Assembly (NCBI GenBank): GCA_017447805.1 | Contig: JAFSMR010000027.1 | Location: 1 to 48,806 of the forward strand | Length of the DNA: 48,806 nt | Origin: Kiritimatiellia bacterium | GTDB lineage: Bacteria > Verrucomicrobiota > Kiritimatiellia > RFP12 > UBA1067 | Direction of reading: 5' to 3' | Shown: piece after piece, positions 26,571 to 35,195 of the stretch | Layout: every line of letters starts with the position of its first letter | Position numbering within the stretch: the stretch's first letter is position 1 | Position numbers and translations under genes: made by a program | Notes under the pieces: generated by a model | Database searches by the model: none | Told to the model about the DNA's origin: nothing | What the model saw: only the letters and a program-made list of their open reading frames with translations

Positions 26571-27878
26571 ATGACTCAGTTGCAATCAGCGAAGGCAGGA
26601 ATCTTGACCGAAGCGATGAAAATCGTCGCCCAAGACGAGGGAGTCGAGCCAGAAGAAGTAATGAAGGCCGTGGCTTCGGGGGAGGCGGTAATTCCATTTA
26701 ATCCAGCGCACAAGAATTGCCATCCTGTTGGTGTCGGCAGAATGTTCACTACTAAGATCAACGCGAATCTCGGGCGTTCAATTACGCATTCTGGCAAAGG
26801 CGATGAGTTGGAAAAGCTGGAAGTCGCGCTGAAAGCAGGAGCAGATTTTGTTATGGATTTATCGGTCGGCGAAGATATTCCTGCGATTCGTCAAGGTATG
26901 CTCGATGCGAGCAACAAGCCGCTTGGAACGGTGCCCGTCTATGAAACGATTTCGCGCTTGGAAGGGGATATCCCTCAGATGGATCCAAATTTCCTCCTCA
27001 ATGTAATCAAGGCGCAGGCGGAGCAAGGTGTAGATTTTATGACTCTCCACGCCGGGCTTCTTCTTAAAAATATTCCTCACGCCATGAAACGCCGGATGGG
27101 AATTGTCTCTCGCGGCGGGGCGATTATGGCAGAGTGGATGATGAGCCACAATGAAGAAAATCCGCTATATGTCCATTGGGATGAAGTTCTCGATATTTTG
27201 GTAGAGCACGATGTGACCGTATCTTTAGGCGATGGAATGAGGCCGGGGTGTCTGGCCGATGCAAGCGACGCGGCACAATTTTCCGAGCTGGAAACCTTAG
27301 GGGAGCTAGTCGAGCGTTGCCGTGCTAGGGGCGTGCAGGTAATGGTCGAAGGGCCTGGGCATATTCCGCTAGATCAAGTAAAGATGAACATGGAGCGCGA
27401 GCAGGAAGTCTGCAAGAAAGCGCCGTTTTATGTTCTTGGCCCGGTAGTAACAGATATCGCGCCCGGCTACGACCATATAGTAAGCGCGATAGGCGCAACG
27501 AGCGCGGCGACTTACGGCGCATCGCTACTTTGCTATGTGACGCCGGCGGAGCACCTAGGCTTGCCGGATGCAGAAGAGGTCCACGCCGGTTGTATTGCAT
27601 ATAAGATTGCCGCGCACGCCGGGGATGTCGCGAGGGGTCTGAAAGGTGCGCGCGCTAGAGATGATATGATGGCTGCTGCGAGGCGCGATTTCGATTGGGA
27701 AACCCAATTTTCGCTTTCGCTAGACCCCCAGAGGGCGAGGGAGCGCTGGCTTAGAACGCGCGCATACACCGATGAGGCCCACTCGGACGACCACTGCTCG
27801 ATGTGTGGAAAACAGTTTTGCGCCGTCAGAACATCTAGGCGCATTAGAGACCTCGCAACGGCGCGCGCTCTTGCCTAA
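26571..27878 (+). CDS. thiC: Phosphomethylpyrimidine synthase
   Basis: The 435-residue radical-SAM enzyme converts 5-aminoimidazole ribotide into HMP-P for thiamine. The C-terminal cluster motif CSMCGKQFC (Cys409, 412, 417) is the CxxCxxxxC of ThiC. NCHPVGVGR, DLSVGEDI, GDGMRPGC and EGPGHIPLDQ are family landmarks. This is the short bacterial/archaeal form without the long N-terminal extension. TAAGGAGA is 10 nt before the ATG. Only 41 nt separate it from the M48 gene, too short for a TPP riboswitch, so no riboswitch control is visible here. The kinase ThiD is at 17067. Confidence 0.96.
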   Translation: MTQLQSAKAGILTEAMKIVAQDEGVEPEEVMKAVASGEAVIPFNPAHKNCHPVGVGRMFTTKINANLGRSITHSGKGDELEKLEVALKAGADFVMDLSVGEDIPAIRQGMLDASNKPLGTVPVYETISRLEGDIPQMDPNFLLNVIKAQAEQGVDFMTLHAGLLLKNIPHAMKRRMGIVSRGGAIMAEWMMSHNEENPLYVHWDEVLDILVEHDVTVSLGDGMRPGCLADASDAAQFSELETLGELVERCRARGVQVMVEGPGHIPLDQVKMNMEREQEVCKKAPFYVLGPVVTDIAPGYDHIVSAIGATSAATYGASLLCYVTPAEHLGLPDAEEVHAGCIAYKIAAHAGDVARGLKGARARDDMMAAARRDFDWETQFSLSLDPQRARERWLRTRAYTDEAHSDDHCSMCGKQFCAVRTSRRIRDLATARALA

Positions 27879-27905
27879 GCGCGCAAAATCCAGGAGCTAT
27901 CCAAA

Positions 27906-28781
27906 ATGATTTGCGAGCTATGCCATAAAAAGAAAGCCGAGGAGGCGATTGCAAAGAGCGATGAAGGTGAGGAGCTTTATCTTTGCCGAGATTGTGCGCG
28001 CAAGGAAAACCTAAGACGTGAAAAGCTCCGTCAAGAGACCCCGAACGATAGCGTGGTCGAAATAGAAAATGGCGAGGGCTTGCCGGAAGATGCACCGCCG
28101 ATTATTCGCTCTATCGTAGAGGCGGTATCTGATATTTTCCATGATATTAGTAATTTAGCCGAAAAGAGCGAAACGAAGGATAAGAAGAATAATAAGGAAG
28201 ATTTCCTAACCCTCAAGCCGCGGCAGAAATCTCCCTTTATCGTAAATGGGCGTATACATTTAGCCGGGCTCCACTTGATGGGCGAGTTGGAGGCTGCCAT
28301 CAGAGGTGTAGAAGCGCTCGGACTGAAACTCGAAGGCATAAACGAGGAAGGCGCCAGCAATTTGGGCCAAATGTTCAGCTTGAAGTATAGAGTCAGTGAT
28401 GCGCTGCCAAAAAGGGCGCTAGCCTACCTTTTGACGCAGGAGAATAACGCCTGTCGCGCGTTGATTGAAGATTATCGTATCGTAGCGATGGACGCTTTTT
28501 CGCGCGCTTTAGCTACTTTAAAGAATTGTTATATGCTTTCGCCGGGTGAGTGGCTAGATCTTCTTTCTCCTATGCTCTTTGCTGCGCGCATCGGCGCGCT
28601 AAAAGGCGTTATTTGGCAAGAAATCGCAGAAATGATGAAAGAAGTTGAATTTAACGAAAGCCAAGAAGATAAGGATGCGGAGATTTTGGATATCAGAGAT
28701 ATGGGCATTGCAAGGGAAGCGAGAGAAAATTTTGCGCATGTCAAAATCGTAGATGCGTTTTATAAAATTTTGGAAGATTAG
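27906..28781 (+). CDS. McsA-like zinc finger joined to a McsB-like C-terminal domain, kinase domain absent
   Basis: The protein has 291 residues. The N terminus has a CELC...CRDCA four-cysteine finger (residues 3-41), as in the arginine-kinase activator McsA. A charged linker follows (to about 105). The C-terminal part (about 112-250) matches by eye the C-terminal half of the protein-arginine kinase McsB: IHLAGLHLMGELEAAIRGVE, then GASNLGQMFSL (compare TEAIGNIFQI), then an ACRALIEDYR helix, a LLSPMLFAARIGALKGV segment and LxEI. The guanidino-kinase catalytic core is missing. So it may be a regulator or phospho-arginine reader rather than a kinase. It starts 27 nt after thiC. The McsB similarity is from memory of the family, not from a search. 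Confidence 0.65.
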   Translation: MICELCHKKKAEEAIAKSDEGEELYLCRDCARKENLRREKLRQETPNDSVVEIENGEGLPEDAPPIIRSIVEAVSDIFHDISNLAEKSETKDKKNNKEDFLTLKPRQKSPFIVNGRIHLAGLHLMGELEAAIRGVEALGLKLEGINEEGASNLGQMFSLKYRVSDALPKRALAYLLTQENNACRALIEDYRIVAMDAFSRALATLKNCYMLSPGEWLDLLSPMLFAARIGALKGVIWQEIAEMMKEVEFNESQEDKDAEILDIRDMGIAREARENFAHVKIVDAFYKILED

Positions 28782-28813
28782 CGTGTTAAAGATAAAAAAC
28801 ATGGGCTTGGTAG

Positions 28814-28842
28814 TTGAAATCGGGGGGCGAATTTGGTAAAAT
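28814..28842 (+). promoter_or_regulatory. Promoter of secY
   Basis: TTGAAA (28814-28819), 17 nt, TAAAAT (28837-28842) preceded by TGG; the leader is about 50 nt with AGGAGA near 28882. Confidence 0.75.
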
Positions 28843-28898
28843 ATCAGCCTGTCTACCCATAGAAGGTGGACTGGGCATCTTAGGAGATAGTAGTAGTT

Positions 28899-30272
28899 AT
28901 GGCAATGATGAAAGGCTTCTCGAACGCATTCCGCGTTCCTGAACTTAGAAAAAAGATACTGATTACACTCGGTTTGGTTGTTGTGTGCCGTCTTGTTGCG
29001 CAGATACCAACGCCAGGTGTTAACTGGACGGGTCTTGCGAATATCTTTCGCAGCATGAGCGAAGGTTCGCAAGGTGGCTTCCTCGATTGGTTTGAAGTCT
29101 TTACAGGCGGCGCCCTTGGGCAGTGCGCAATCGGCTCCCTTTCTATTTGGCCATACATTTCGGCCCAAATCGTAATTCAGCTTCTCGGCTCTGTGATTCC
29201 TGCGCTTGAAAAGCTGAAGAAAGAAGGTGAATCCGGTCGTCAGCAACTCGCGCAGATTACGAGATATCTTACGATCTTCCTCTGCGTAATCCAGTCTTGG
29301 GGTATTGCTTCGGCGCTTTGCAATCCGCAGATGCTAGGGTTGTCGATCAATGAGCCAATCGTATTGAATCCAGGGTTTGGCTTTAAGATTATGACTGTTA
29401 TCTGCATGACTACGGCATCTCTCTTTATTATGTGGGTAGCCGACCAGATTACGACTTTCGGAATTGGCAATGGCGCATCTTTGATCATCATGATCAACAT
29501 CACCTCGCGTCTGCCTACGGCATTGCGCGCGCTTTGGGACCACTATCTCGGCGGCGGCGACCTCGCCAAGGCGCAATATGCCAGCCTCGCGATTTTGATT
29601 CTATTCTTCTTCATGGTCGTGATGGGCACCGTGATGCTCACCCAGGGCGTAAGAAAAGTTCCGATTCATTCGGCCCGCCGCTCTGTAGTAGGGGGAGCTT
29701 CTTTCGGTATGCAGCAGACTTTCATGCCTCTCAGGGTGAACTACACGGGCGTTATGCCGATAATCTTCGCGCAGCCGCTCATCCAGATTCCTAGCGCAAT
29801 AATCTCCAAGATTACGACGCCTGGTTCTATGATGCACCGCTTCGCACAGGATTTGGCGAACCCCGGCGCAATGCACATGATCGTTTATGCGCTATTGATT
29901 ATGTTCTTTACCTTCTTCTGGGTAGCGACGCAATTTAACGCCATCGATATTTCCGAAAATCTCAAGAAGGGCTCTTCCTATATTCCCGGAATCAGGCCTG
30001 GCCGCGCGACGGCGGAATATCTTGACGATATGATGACGAAGATTACTCTTATCGGCGGCACAGGGCTTCTTATCGTAGCTCTTGTTCCTATGATGCTCAT
30101 GGTCAGCTTGGAAGTGCCGTGGGTAATCGCCTCGTTCTTCGGCGGCACATCGCTCTTGATTATCGTAGGTGTAGCTCTCGATACCTTGAGAGTCATGGAA
30201 AGCCACCTCCTCGTCAGAAAGTATGAAGGCTTCCTCGCGCACGGAACTCTGCGCGGCAGGGGCGGCGTCTAA
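28899..30272 (+). CDS. secY: Protein translocase subunit SecY
   Basis: The 457-residue integral membrane protein forms the channel of the Sec translocon. Ten hydrophobic segments can be traced. Landmarks are the N-terminal FRVPELRKKI, the plug-region segment GxxxQCAIGSLSIWPYISAQI, VRKVPIHSARR, and the C-terminal ESHLLVRKYEGF. Here it has its own promoter and terminator and is not next to ribosomal-protein genes (rplO, rpmJ or adk), unlike the usual spc operon. It is preceded by the McsA/McsB-like gene and followed by a strong terminator. Confidence 0.96.
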   Translation: MAMMKGFSNAFRVPELRKKILITLGLVVVCRLVAQIPTPGVNWTGLANIFRSMSEGSQGGFLDWFEVFTGGALGQCAIGSLSIWPYISAQIVIQLLGSVIPALEKLKKEGESGRQQLAQITRYLTIFLCVIQSWGIASALCNPQMLGLSINEPIVLNPGFGFKIMTVICMTTASLFIMWVADQITTFGIGNGASLIIMINITSRLPTALRALWDHYLGGGDLAKAQYASLAILILFFFMVVMGTVMLTQGVRKVPIHSARRSVVGGASFGMQQTFMPLRVNYTGVMPIIFAQPLIQIPSAIISKITTPGSMMHRFAQDLANPGAMHMIVYALLIMFFTFFWVATQFNAIDISENLKKGSSYIPGIRPGRATAEYLDDMMTKITLIGGTGLLIVALVPMMLMVSLEVPWVIASFFGGTSLLIIVGVALDTLRVMESHLLVRKYEGFLAHGTLRGRGGV

Positions 30273-30304
30273 GCGTGCTCGAGAAAAAAGCTTAGATCGA
30301 ACAA

Positions 30305-30339
30305 GCGCGGGGCTCGTCTAAGAAGCCCCGCGCTCTTTT
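30305..30339 (+). terminator. Rho-independent terminator of secY
   Basis: Perfect 10-bp stem GCGCGGGGCT/AGCCCCGCGC with a 9-nt loop, followed by TCTTTT. Confidence 0.88.
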
Positions 30340-30417
30340 CGTTGACGATGTAGAATTCTCCAACTCGTAACTCGTATAATTTCTGAACCTCTGAATATCT
30401 GAACGCGCGAAGCGCCC

Positions 30418-30446
30418 TTGCACCGAGGCGGGGAATTTGATATAAT
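30418..30446 (+). promoter_or_regulatory. Promoter of the RhuM-like gene
   Basis: TTGCAC (30418-30423), 17 nt, TATAAT (30441-30446) preceded by TGA. The ATG follows 14 nt after the -10, leaving a leader of about 7 nt. Confidence 0.72.
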
Positions 30447-30460
30447 GTGAGACAGAAAAT

Positions 30461-31084
30461 ATGGAAGCAAAGAATGAGATAGTCGTCTATCAGCCGAACG
30501 AGACGGTTCGTCTCGATGTTCGTCTTGAAAACGATACGGTGTGGCTTACTCAAAGTCAGATGGCTACTTTGTTTGGGTGCAGTTCGGACAACATCGCTCT
30601 TCACCTAAAGAATGTGTATTCCGTTGGCGAATTGTTGAGAGAGGCAACTACCGAGGATTTCTCGGTAGTTCGTTTTGAGGGTTCTCGTAAAGTCCGTAGG
30701 ACCGTGACATGTTACAATCTCGACGCCATTATTTCAGTTGGATATCGAGTTAACTCCGTTCTTGGCGTTAAATTCCGTCAATGGGCGACGGGAATATTGA
30801 AGGAGTATCTGCTCCGTGGCTATTCGGTCAATGCGAGGCTGAGTCAACTTGAAGATAAGGTTGATAGACGGTTGATGATGCATGACAAGCAGATAGAGGT
30901 GCTGGAAGATAAAGTCGATTTCTTTGTGCAGACACAGACGCCGCCGTTGCAAGGCGTGTTTTACGAAGGGCAATTGTGGGATGCGAGATCGCTTGTGCTG
31001 AAACTTATTGCAGGCGCTAAGAAGTCGCTAATACTCATCGATGGCGAAATCCCACGAATCAAGAAGTCCGCATTCGCCGATTAG
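30461..31084 (+). CDS. RhuM-family protein, shortened at the C terminus
   Basis: The protein has 207 residues. The N-terminal ~125 match the RhuM (virulence RhuM) family: VRLENDTVWLTQSQMATLFG, NIALHLKNVY, YNLDAIISVGYRVNS and FRQWATGILKEYL. That part looks DNA-binding-like. A coiled region (about 128-150) and the start of the C-terminal domain (PPLQGVFYEGQLWDA...LILID) follow, but the gene then ends after 15 unrelated residues. Full-length relatives are, as I recall, near 330 residues, so this is probably truncated. RhuM genes are often mobile and occur with defence islands; here it directly precedes the CRISPR locus. Its function is not established. Confidence 0.8.
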   Translation: MEAKNEIVVYQPNETVRLDVRLENDTVWLTQSQMATLFGCSSDNIALHLKNVYSVGELLREATTEDFSVVRFEGSRKVRRTVTCYNLDAIISVGYRVNSVLGVKFRQWATGILKEYLLRGYSVNARLSQLEDKVDRRLMMHDKQIEVLEDKVDFFVQTQTPPLQGVFYEGQLWDARSLVLKLIAGAKKSLILIDGEIPRIKKSAFAD

Positions 31085-31098
31085 CGGTTGAAAACAAA

Positions 31099-31141
31099 AT
31101 TCCCAAGTGAGAATATAGGTCCTATATTCTCACTTGGGAAT
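31099..31141. repeat. Perfect 43-nt palindrome after the RhuM-like gene
   Basis: Arms of 21 nt (ATTCCCAAGTGAGAATATAGG and its exact complement) meet at a single T. There is no T-run directly after the arm on either strand, so it is not a classical terminator. It could be a site for a dimeric protein, a cruciform or the scar of a mobile element. Confidence 0.85.
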
Positions 31142-31147
31142 AGAGTT

Positions 31148-31284
31148 CCATGGGGTCCCATAGTGTTCTGTTTTTTCAACTGTATTTCGATTCCTAACGC
31201 TTTTTGCAAAATACGTTAATGTTGATTTTACGATAGGGAGGTCTAGAACTTATTTCGAGTACCATGGGGTCCCCATACTGTTCT
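31148..31284. repeat. Pair of 22-23-nt direct repeats
   Basis: CCATGGGGTCCCATAGTG followed by TTCT at 31148-31169, and CCATGGGGTCCCCATACTG followed by TTCT at 31262-31284, differ by one inserted C and one G/C change. The 92 nt between and the ~185 nt after (31285-31470) show no gene. Confidence 0.75.
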
Positions 31285-31470
31285 CAATCTTCTGTCGGTA
31301 ACGCGAATGGGTGTCGTTATGAGTGTGCGCGGATAGCTAGATGTCGCCGCACAGGGGGTGCGCCAGGCAGTGGCTTCGTAGATTTGCAGTTTTTCGAAAT
31401 AAAATAATATTATGATGAATTTTCTATATCTTACAGATTTCCGTAGATATTCTGCAAAAACTACGCAATT

Positions 31471-31543
31471 AAAAACCCACCCGGCTAACCGGGTGGCAGT
31501 ATCTTAACTACTTCGGCATATAGCCTTATTGTGATAAGATGCA
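31471..31543 (-). ncRNA. tracrRNA of the type II-C system
   Basis: Read on the minus strand, the RNA starts with an anti-repeat, GCATC-TT-ATCACAAT, that pairs with the first 15 nt of the crRNA repeat (GTTGTGAT-TT-GATGC): 5 plus 7 Watson-Crick pairs and a G-U around a UU/UU internal loop. It continues AATAAGGC-tatat-GCCGAAG, closely like the Neisseria tracrRNA AAUAAGGC...GCCGCAACG nexus. It ends in a perfect 8-bp hairpin CCACCCGG-ttag-CCGGGTGG followed by GTTTTT (terminator, 31471-31496). Length is about 72 nt. It directs RNase III processing and Cas9 loading. The 5' end is inferred from the promoter at 31549-31577. Confidence 0.9.
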
Positions 31544-31558
31544 ACAATATGATATAAT
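31529..31558 (+). promoter_or_regulatory. Promoter of the cas9-cas1-cas2 operon
   Basis: TTGTGA (31529-31534), 18 nt, TATAAT (31553-31558) preceded by TGA. The -35 lies inside the tracrRNA anti-repeat DNA, and the -10 overlaps the -10 of the divergent tracrRNA promoter. Confidence 0.78.
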
Positions 31559-31577
31559 ATTTTCGGAAACCCGTCAA
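31549..31577 (-). promoter_or_regulatory. tracrRNA promoter
   Basis: On the minus strand TTGACG (31577-31572), 17 nt, TATCAT (31554-31549). It overlaps the cas promoter by 6 nt at the two -10 boxes, so the two should exclude each other. Confidence 0.75.
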
Positions 31578-31595
31578 GGGGGCAAAGGAAAATTT

Positions 31596-34500
31596 ATGAA
31601 ACAGACGCTTGGAATAGATCTTGGCACCAATTCGCTCGGTTGGGCGATTCTTGATGATATAACTCTTGATGTCCTCGATAAGGGCGTAATCGTATTCCCC
31701 GAGGGAATGAACCCGACAGACGACAATGCAAAAACTCCAGCGGCGCAAAGAAGGGCTGCGCGAGCCGCAAGGCGCATAAAATTCCGTCGTCAGATAAGAA
31801 AGCGGGCCCTTTTGAAAGAGCTGATTAAGAATGGCATGTGCCCGTTGAAAGAAGAAGAACTAGAGCTTTGGAAAAAGAATGGTATTTATCCTGTCGGCAA
31901 CAAAGATTTCATCGAGTGGCTCAAGTCGACCGATAAAACGAATCCATATAAAGACAGGGCTAACGCGGCGGAATTCAAGGTCGAGCCTTATGTTCTAGGC
32001 CGAGCGCTCTATCACATATGCCAAAGGAGAGGATTCAAGAGCTCCCGTAAAGATGCCGAAAAAGAGAACGATTCTAAGGAAACGGGTAAGGTTACAACCA
32101 GCATATCGGAAATCACTAAAGCAATCGAAGACGCGGGCTGCAAAACGCTTGGCCAATATTTTGCCTTGCTCATAGAAAGCGAGAAAGATAAAATATGCAA
32201 GACTAGAATCCGAAACAGATATACCGGACGAATAGAACATTACGAAAAAGAGTTCAAGGTCATAATGGAAGCGCAAGGCTATGCGCCAGAAAGCGATTTT
32301 TACAATCGTGCGCATAAAGCGATATTTGACCAGCGCCCCCTGAGATCTCAAAAACATCTTGTAGGATCTTGTCCGCTCGAACCAGGCTACCCGAGAGCAC
32401 AAATCGGTCACCCGTTGTTCGAGGAATTTAGGGCTAGAGCCTTCGTCAACAATTTGACTTTCGAAAACGAGTTTGGCGAGATAATAGTGCTAACTCCCGA
32501 AGAAAGGGAACTTGCGTACTCGGCGTTTTTGAAAGAATCGCCTAGGTTCAAATTCAAATCTATATCTTCTCTTTTCAAAAAGAAGTTCAAGAACGATGGG
32601 CTTAAATTCCATTATTACAAAGATGACGAGTCTCTGTCGTCATCTTATACAACGGCAAAAATCAAAGCCGCCTTCGGAGAAATACCATACGATGAACAAA
32701 AAGTGTTCGATGCTCTCATGTTTTTCGACGATAACGATAAACTGAAAGAATGGTTCAAAAAGCATTACCCTTCGTTAAACGAGGAATGCTTGGAGATAAT
32801 AGTGGGAGCCCATCTAGCGGAAGGCAACGCAAAATATTCTTTAAAGGCGATAAAGAAAATACTGCCGTTCTTGAGAAAAGGCTACAATCTATATCTTGCG
32901 AAGTTCCTTGCGAAAATGCCCGAGCTTATTCCGGACTTTGCCGCGCACGAAGAAGAAATCGTTCTTCACCTCGAGGAATTGGAGCAAAAGCGTAAACGCG
33001 ATAAGGAAGCTTTCGACCAACGTAAAATCAAGGCGTCCGAACGCCCCGCGACATTGATCGAGATGTACCGCGACTACTTCCTGAATAACTGGGGTATTGT
33101 TGACGAGAAGGCTTGGAACAGCTTGTATCTAAAAGATGACGAGGTATATCAAATCAATTCCAAGATGCCGGCGAGGCTGGGCGAAGTGAAACTTGGAATG
33201 ATTAGAAACCCGATAGCTCAACGCTCGTTGACGACTCTTCGCTATCTCGTAAACTACCTTCGCGACCATGATAAAATCGACCAGGATACGGCGATAAGAA
33301 TCGAGCTCGCGCGAACGGTAAACGATTACGCATCGCGAAACGCCATAATCAAGTGGCAGAAAATGAAGGAAGACGCGCGAGAAGACGCGCGCAAACGCTT
33401 ACTTGAAGAAAAAGGATTGAACATAACTCCAAATGAAGATGCAATAGATAAATATCTCCTCTGGCAGGAGCAGAAAGAGATGTGCCTCTATACCGGAAAG
33501 CATATAGATATCGCCGATTTGTTCAACGGCAATAAGTTCGATATTGAGCATTCAGTGCCGCGTTCCAAGTCGGGCGATAACTCGATGGCGAATAAGACTA
33601 TTTGCGAGGCCAAATACAATAGAGATACGAAAAAGGGCCGGTTGCCGACGGAATGCCCGAATTACGAAGAGATTTGCGTAAATCTCAAGCCGTGGAAAGA
33701 TAAGCTGCAGGAGCTCGAAAAAGAGTATAATTCCAAGAAGAACAAAGTCAAAGGCATTCAAGACCCCCTGGCAAGAACAAAGGCGAGAGTCTATGTTTTG
33801 CTGAAAAAAATGGAGCTTGATTATTGGCGTGATAAAGTGCGCAGGTTTGAGATAACTGCGGATAAACTTGAAGATCCCGTAGATGGAATATCTGGCTTCA
33901 AGCGCCACCAATTGGTCGATACAGGAGTCATGTGCTCTCACGCTGTAGAGTTCTTGCATAGCGTATATCCGAAAGTCTATGCCGTAAACGGTGCCGCGAC
34001 TTCATTTGCCAGAAAAGCCTGGGGTGTGCAGGTCGATGAAGCGAAGGATAGAACGGAGCATACACACCATGCTAAGGATGCGATGGTCATCGCCGCTTTG
34101 ACGCCAAAGCGCTTCAATGCAATTTGCACAGCTCTAAAGGATGATGGCGGTCCCCTGAAGTATATGAGGGAATGCGATATATGCCCGCCGCCCTGCGAAA
34201 AATTCGCCGAGAAAGTCCGAAGAGCGGCCGAGGAAATTCTTGTGAAGCATATTTTCAAGAAAAATGCTCTAAGTCAAAGTTCCAAGAAAATTGTTCTTGC
34301 AAAGGCACTTCGCAGTAAAGACAACCCGAAGAAAATAATCAAGAAGGTAAAGAGTTGTGGCGATACTGTCCGCGGGTCTTTGCATAAAGATACATTCTAC
34401 GGTTGCATAATCGACCCGGATAGTAAATCCAAGCGATTTGTCGTCAGAAAATCGCTAGAAGGCCCTGTTCCTGCGGCTGATGCGCTTGCTGATGATATTG

Positions 34501-35195
34501 TCGATCCTGAGATTCGAGAAATTGTTAAAAAATCAATTGCTGATTTGATCGCGAGCGGCAAGAAGAATATCGAAAAAGGCGATATTAAGATGCCTTCTGG
34601 CGTCCCGATCAATAAAGTCCGCATATTTGCAAATTCGGTCAAGAATCCGGCGAAGCTAAAGAATCATCCGATCCTATCGGATAAAGAGTATAAGAATCCA
34701 TACTATGTAACATCTGACAGCGGATCCAACTTTAGACTTGGGGTGTTTAATATAGGCGGTAAGCTATCCGCCAGCCCCGATAATCTCCTTGATTGGGCGC
34801 AAAATCATAAGAGTAAAGATTATTTGTCGCTCGATAAGCGAGATGGTTTTGTCGGATATATATACCCTGGTTCAATGGCTCTAGTCGCTGAAAATAGAGA
34901 TGTAGAAGCCTTGAAAAAACTTACTCAAAAAGAGCTTGTAAAAAGGCTTTACAGGGTTGTGAAATTTGAAGATAGAAGCTTAACGTTCCGTTATCATTTA
35001 GAAGCGCGTCCAAGTACGATTCTTGCGAAGGATTTGGCGACTAAAGGTAAACACGCAAAAGGTGAATCTTCGTTAGATATCGACAATCCGCACGAACTCC
35101 TGCGCTTGAGCGCATCGACATATTTCAAGAATATGCTTTTTGAAGGAATCGATTTCAAGATACTTATAGACGGAACGATCGTGTTTCTTAAATGA
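31596..35195 (+). CDS. cas9: CRISPR-associated endonuclease Cas9 (type II-C)
   Basis: The 1199-residue protein is an RNA-guided double-strand DNA nuclease. RuvC-I is TLGIDLGTNSLGW with Asp8. The arginine-rich bridge helix is AAQRRAARAARRIKFRRQ (about 50-70). RuvC-II is IRIELART with Glu570. The HNH motif is DIEHSVPRSKSGDNS with His652, and RuvC-III is HHAKDAMV with His825 and Asp828. All nuclease residues are present, so it should be active. It is longer than Neisseria Cas9 (1082 residues), within the II-C range. I use the ATG at 31596 (AAAGGA upstream; RuvC-I follows at once). Its stop overlaps the cas1 ATG by 4 nt. There is no csn2 or cas4. Confidence 0.97.
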   Translation: MKQTLGIDLGTNSLGWAILDDITLDVLDKGVIVFPEGMNPTDDNAKTPAAQRRAARAARRIKFRRQIRKRALLKELIKNGMCPLKEEELELWKKNGIYPVGNKDFIEWLKSTDKTNPYKDRANAAEFKVEPYVLGRALYHICQRRGFKSSRKDAEKENDSKETGKVTTSISEITKAIEDAGCKTLGQYFALLIESEKDKICKTRIRNRYTGRIEHYEKEFKVIMEAQGYAPESDFYNRAHKAIFDQRPLRSQKHLVGSCPLEPGYPRAQIGHPLFEEFRARAFVNNLTFENEFGEIIVLTPEERELAYSAFLKESPRFKFKSISSLFKKKFKNDGLKFHYYKDDESLSSSYTTAKIKAAFGEIPYDEQKVFDALMFFDDNDKLKEWFKKHYPSLNEECLEIIVGAHLAEGNAKYSLKAIKKILPFLRKGYNLYLAKFLAKMPELIPDFAAHEEEIVLHLEELEQKRKRDKEAFDQRKIKASERPATLIEMYRDYFLNNWGIVDEKAWNSLYLKDDEVYQINSKMPARLGEVKLGMIRNPIAQRSLTTLRYLVNYLRDHDKIDQDTAIRIELARTVNDYASRNAIIKWQKMKEDAREDARKRLLEEKGLNITPNEDAIDKYLLWQEQKEMCLYTGKHIDIADLFNGNKFDIEHSVPRSKSGDNSMANKTICEAKYNRDTKKGRLPTECPNYEEICVNLKPWKDKLQELEKEYNSKKNKVKGIQDPLARTKARVYVLLKKMELDYWRDKVRRFEITADKLEDPVDGISGFKRHQLVDTGVMCSHAVEFLHSVYPKVYAVNGAATSFARKAWGVQVDEAKDRTEHTHHAKDAMVIAALTPKRFNAICTALKDDGGPLKYMRECDICPPPCEKFAEKVRRAAEEILVKHIFKKNALSQSSKKIVLAKALRSKDNPKKIIKKVKSCGDTVRGSLHKDTFYGCIIDPDSKSKRFVVRKSLEGPVPAADALADDIVDPEIREIVKKSIADLIASGKKNIEKGDIKMPSGVPINKVRIFANSVKNPAKLKNHPILSDKEYKNPYYVTSDSGSNFRLGVFNIGGKLSASPDNLLDWAQNHKSKDYLSLDKRDGFVGYIYPGSMALVAENRDVEALKKLTQKELVKRLYRVVKFEDRSLTFRYHLEARPSTILAKDLATKGKHAKGESSLDIDNPHELLRLSASTYFKNMLFEGIDFKILIDGTIVFLK

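Noticed and set aside
31377..31465. Inverted CGTAGATTTGCAG / CTGCAAAAACTACG pair around an AT-rich segment
   Set aside because: The match is imperfect (one change plus one indel) with a 62-nt gap and it overlaps no other signal; too weak to call.
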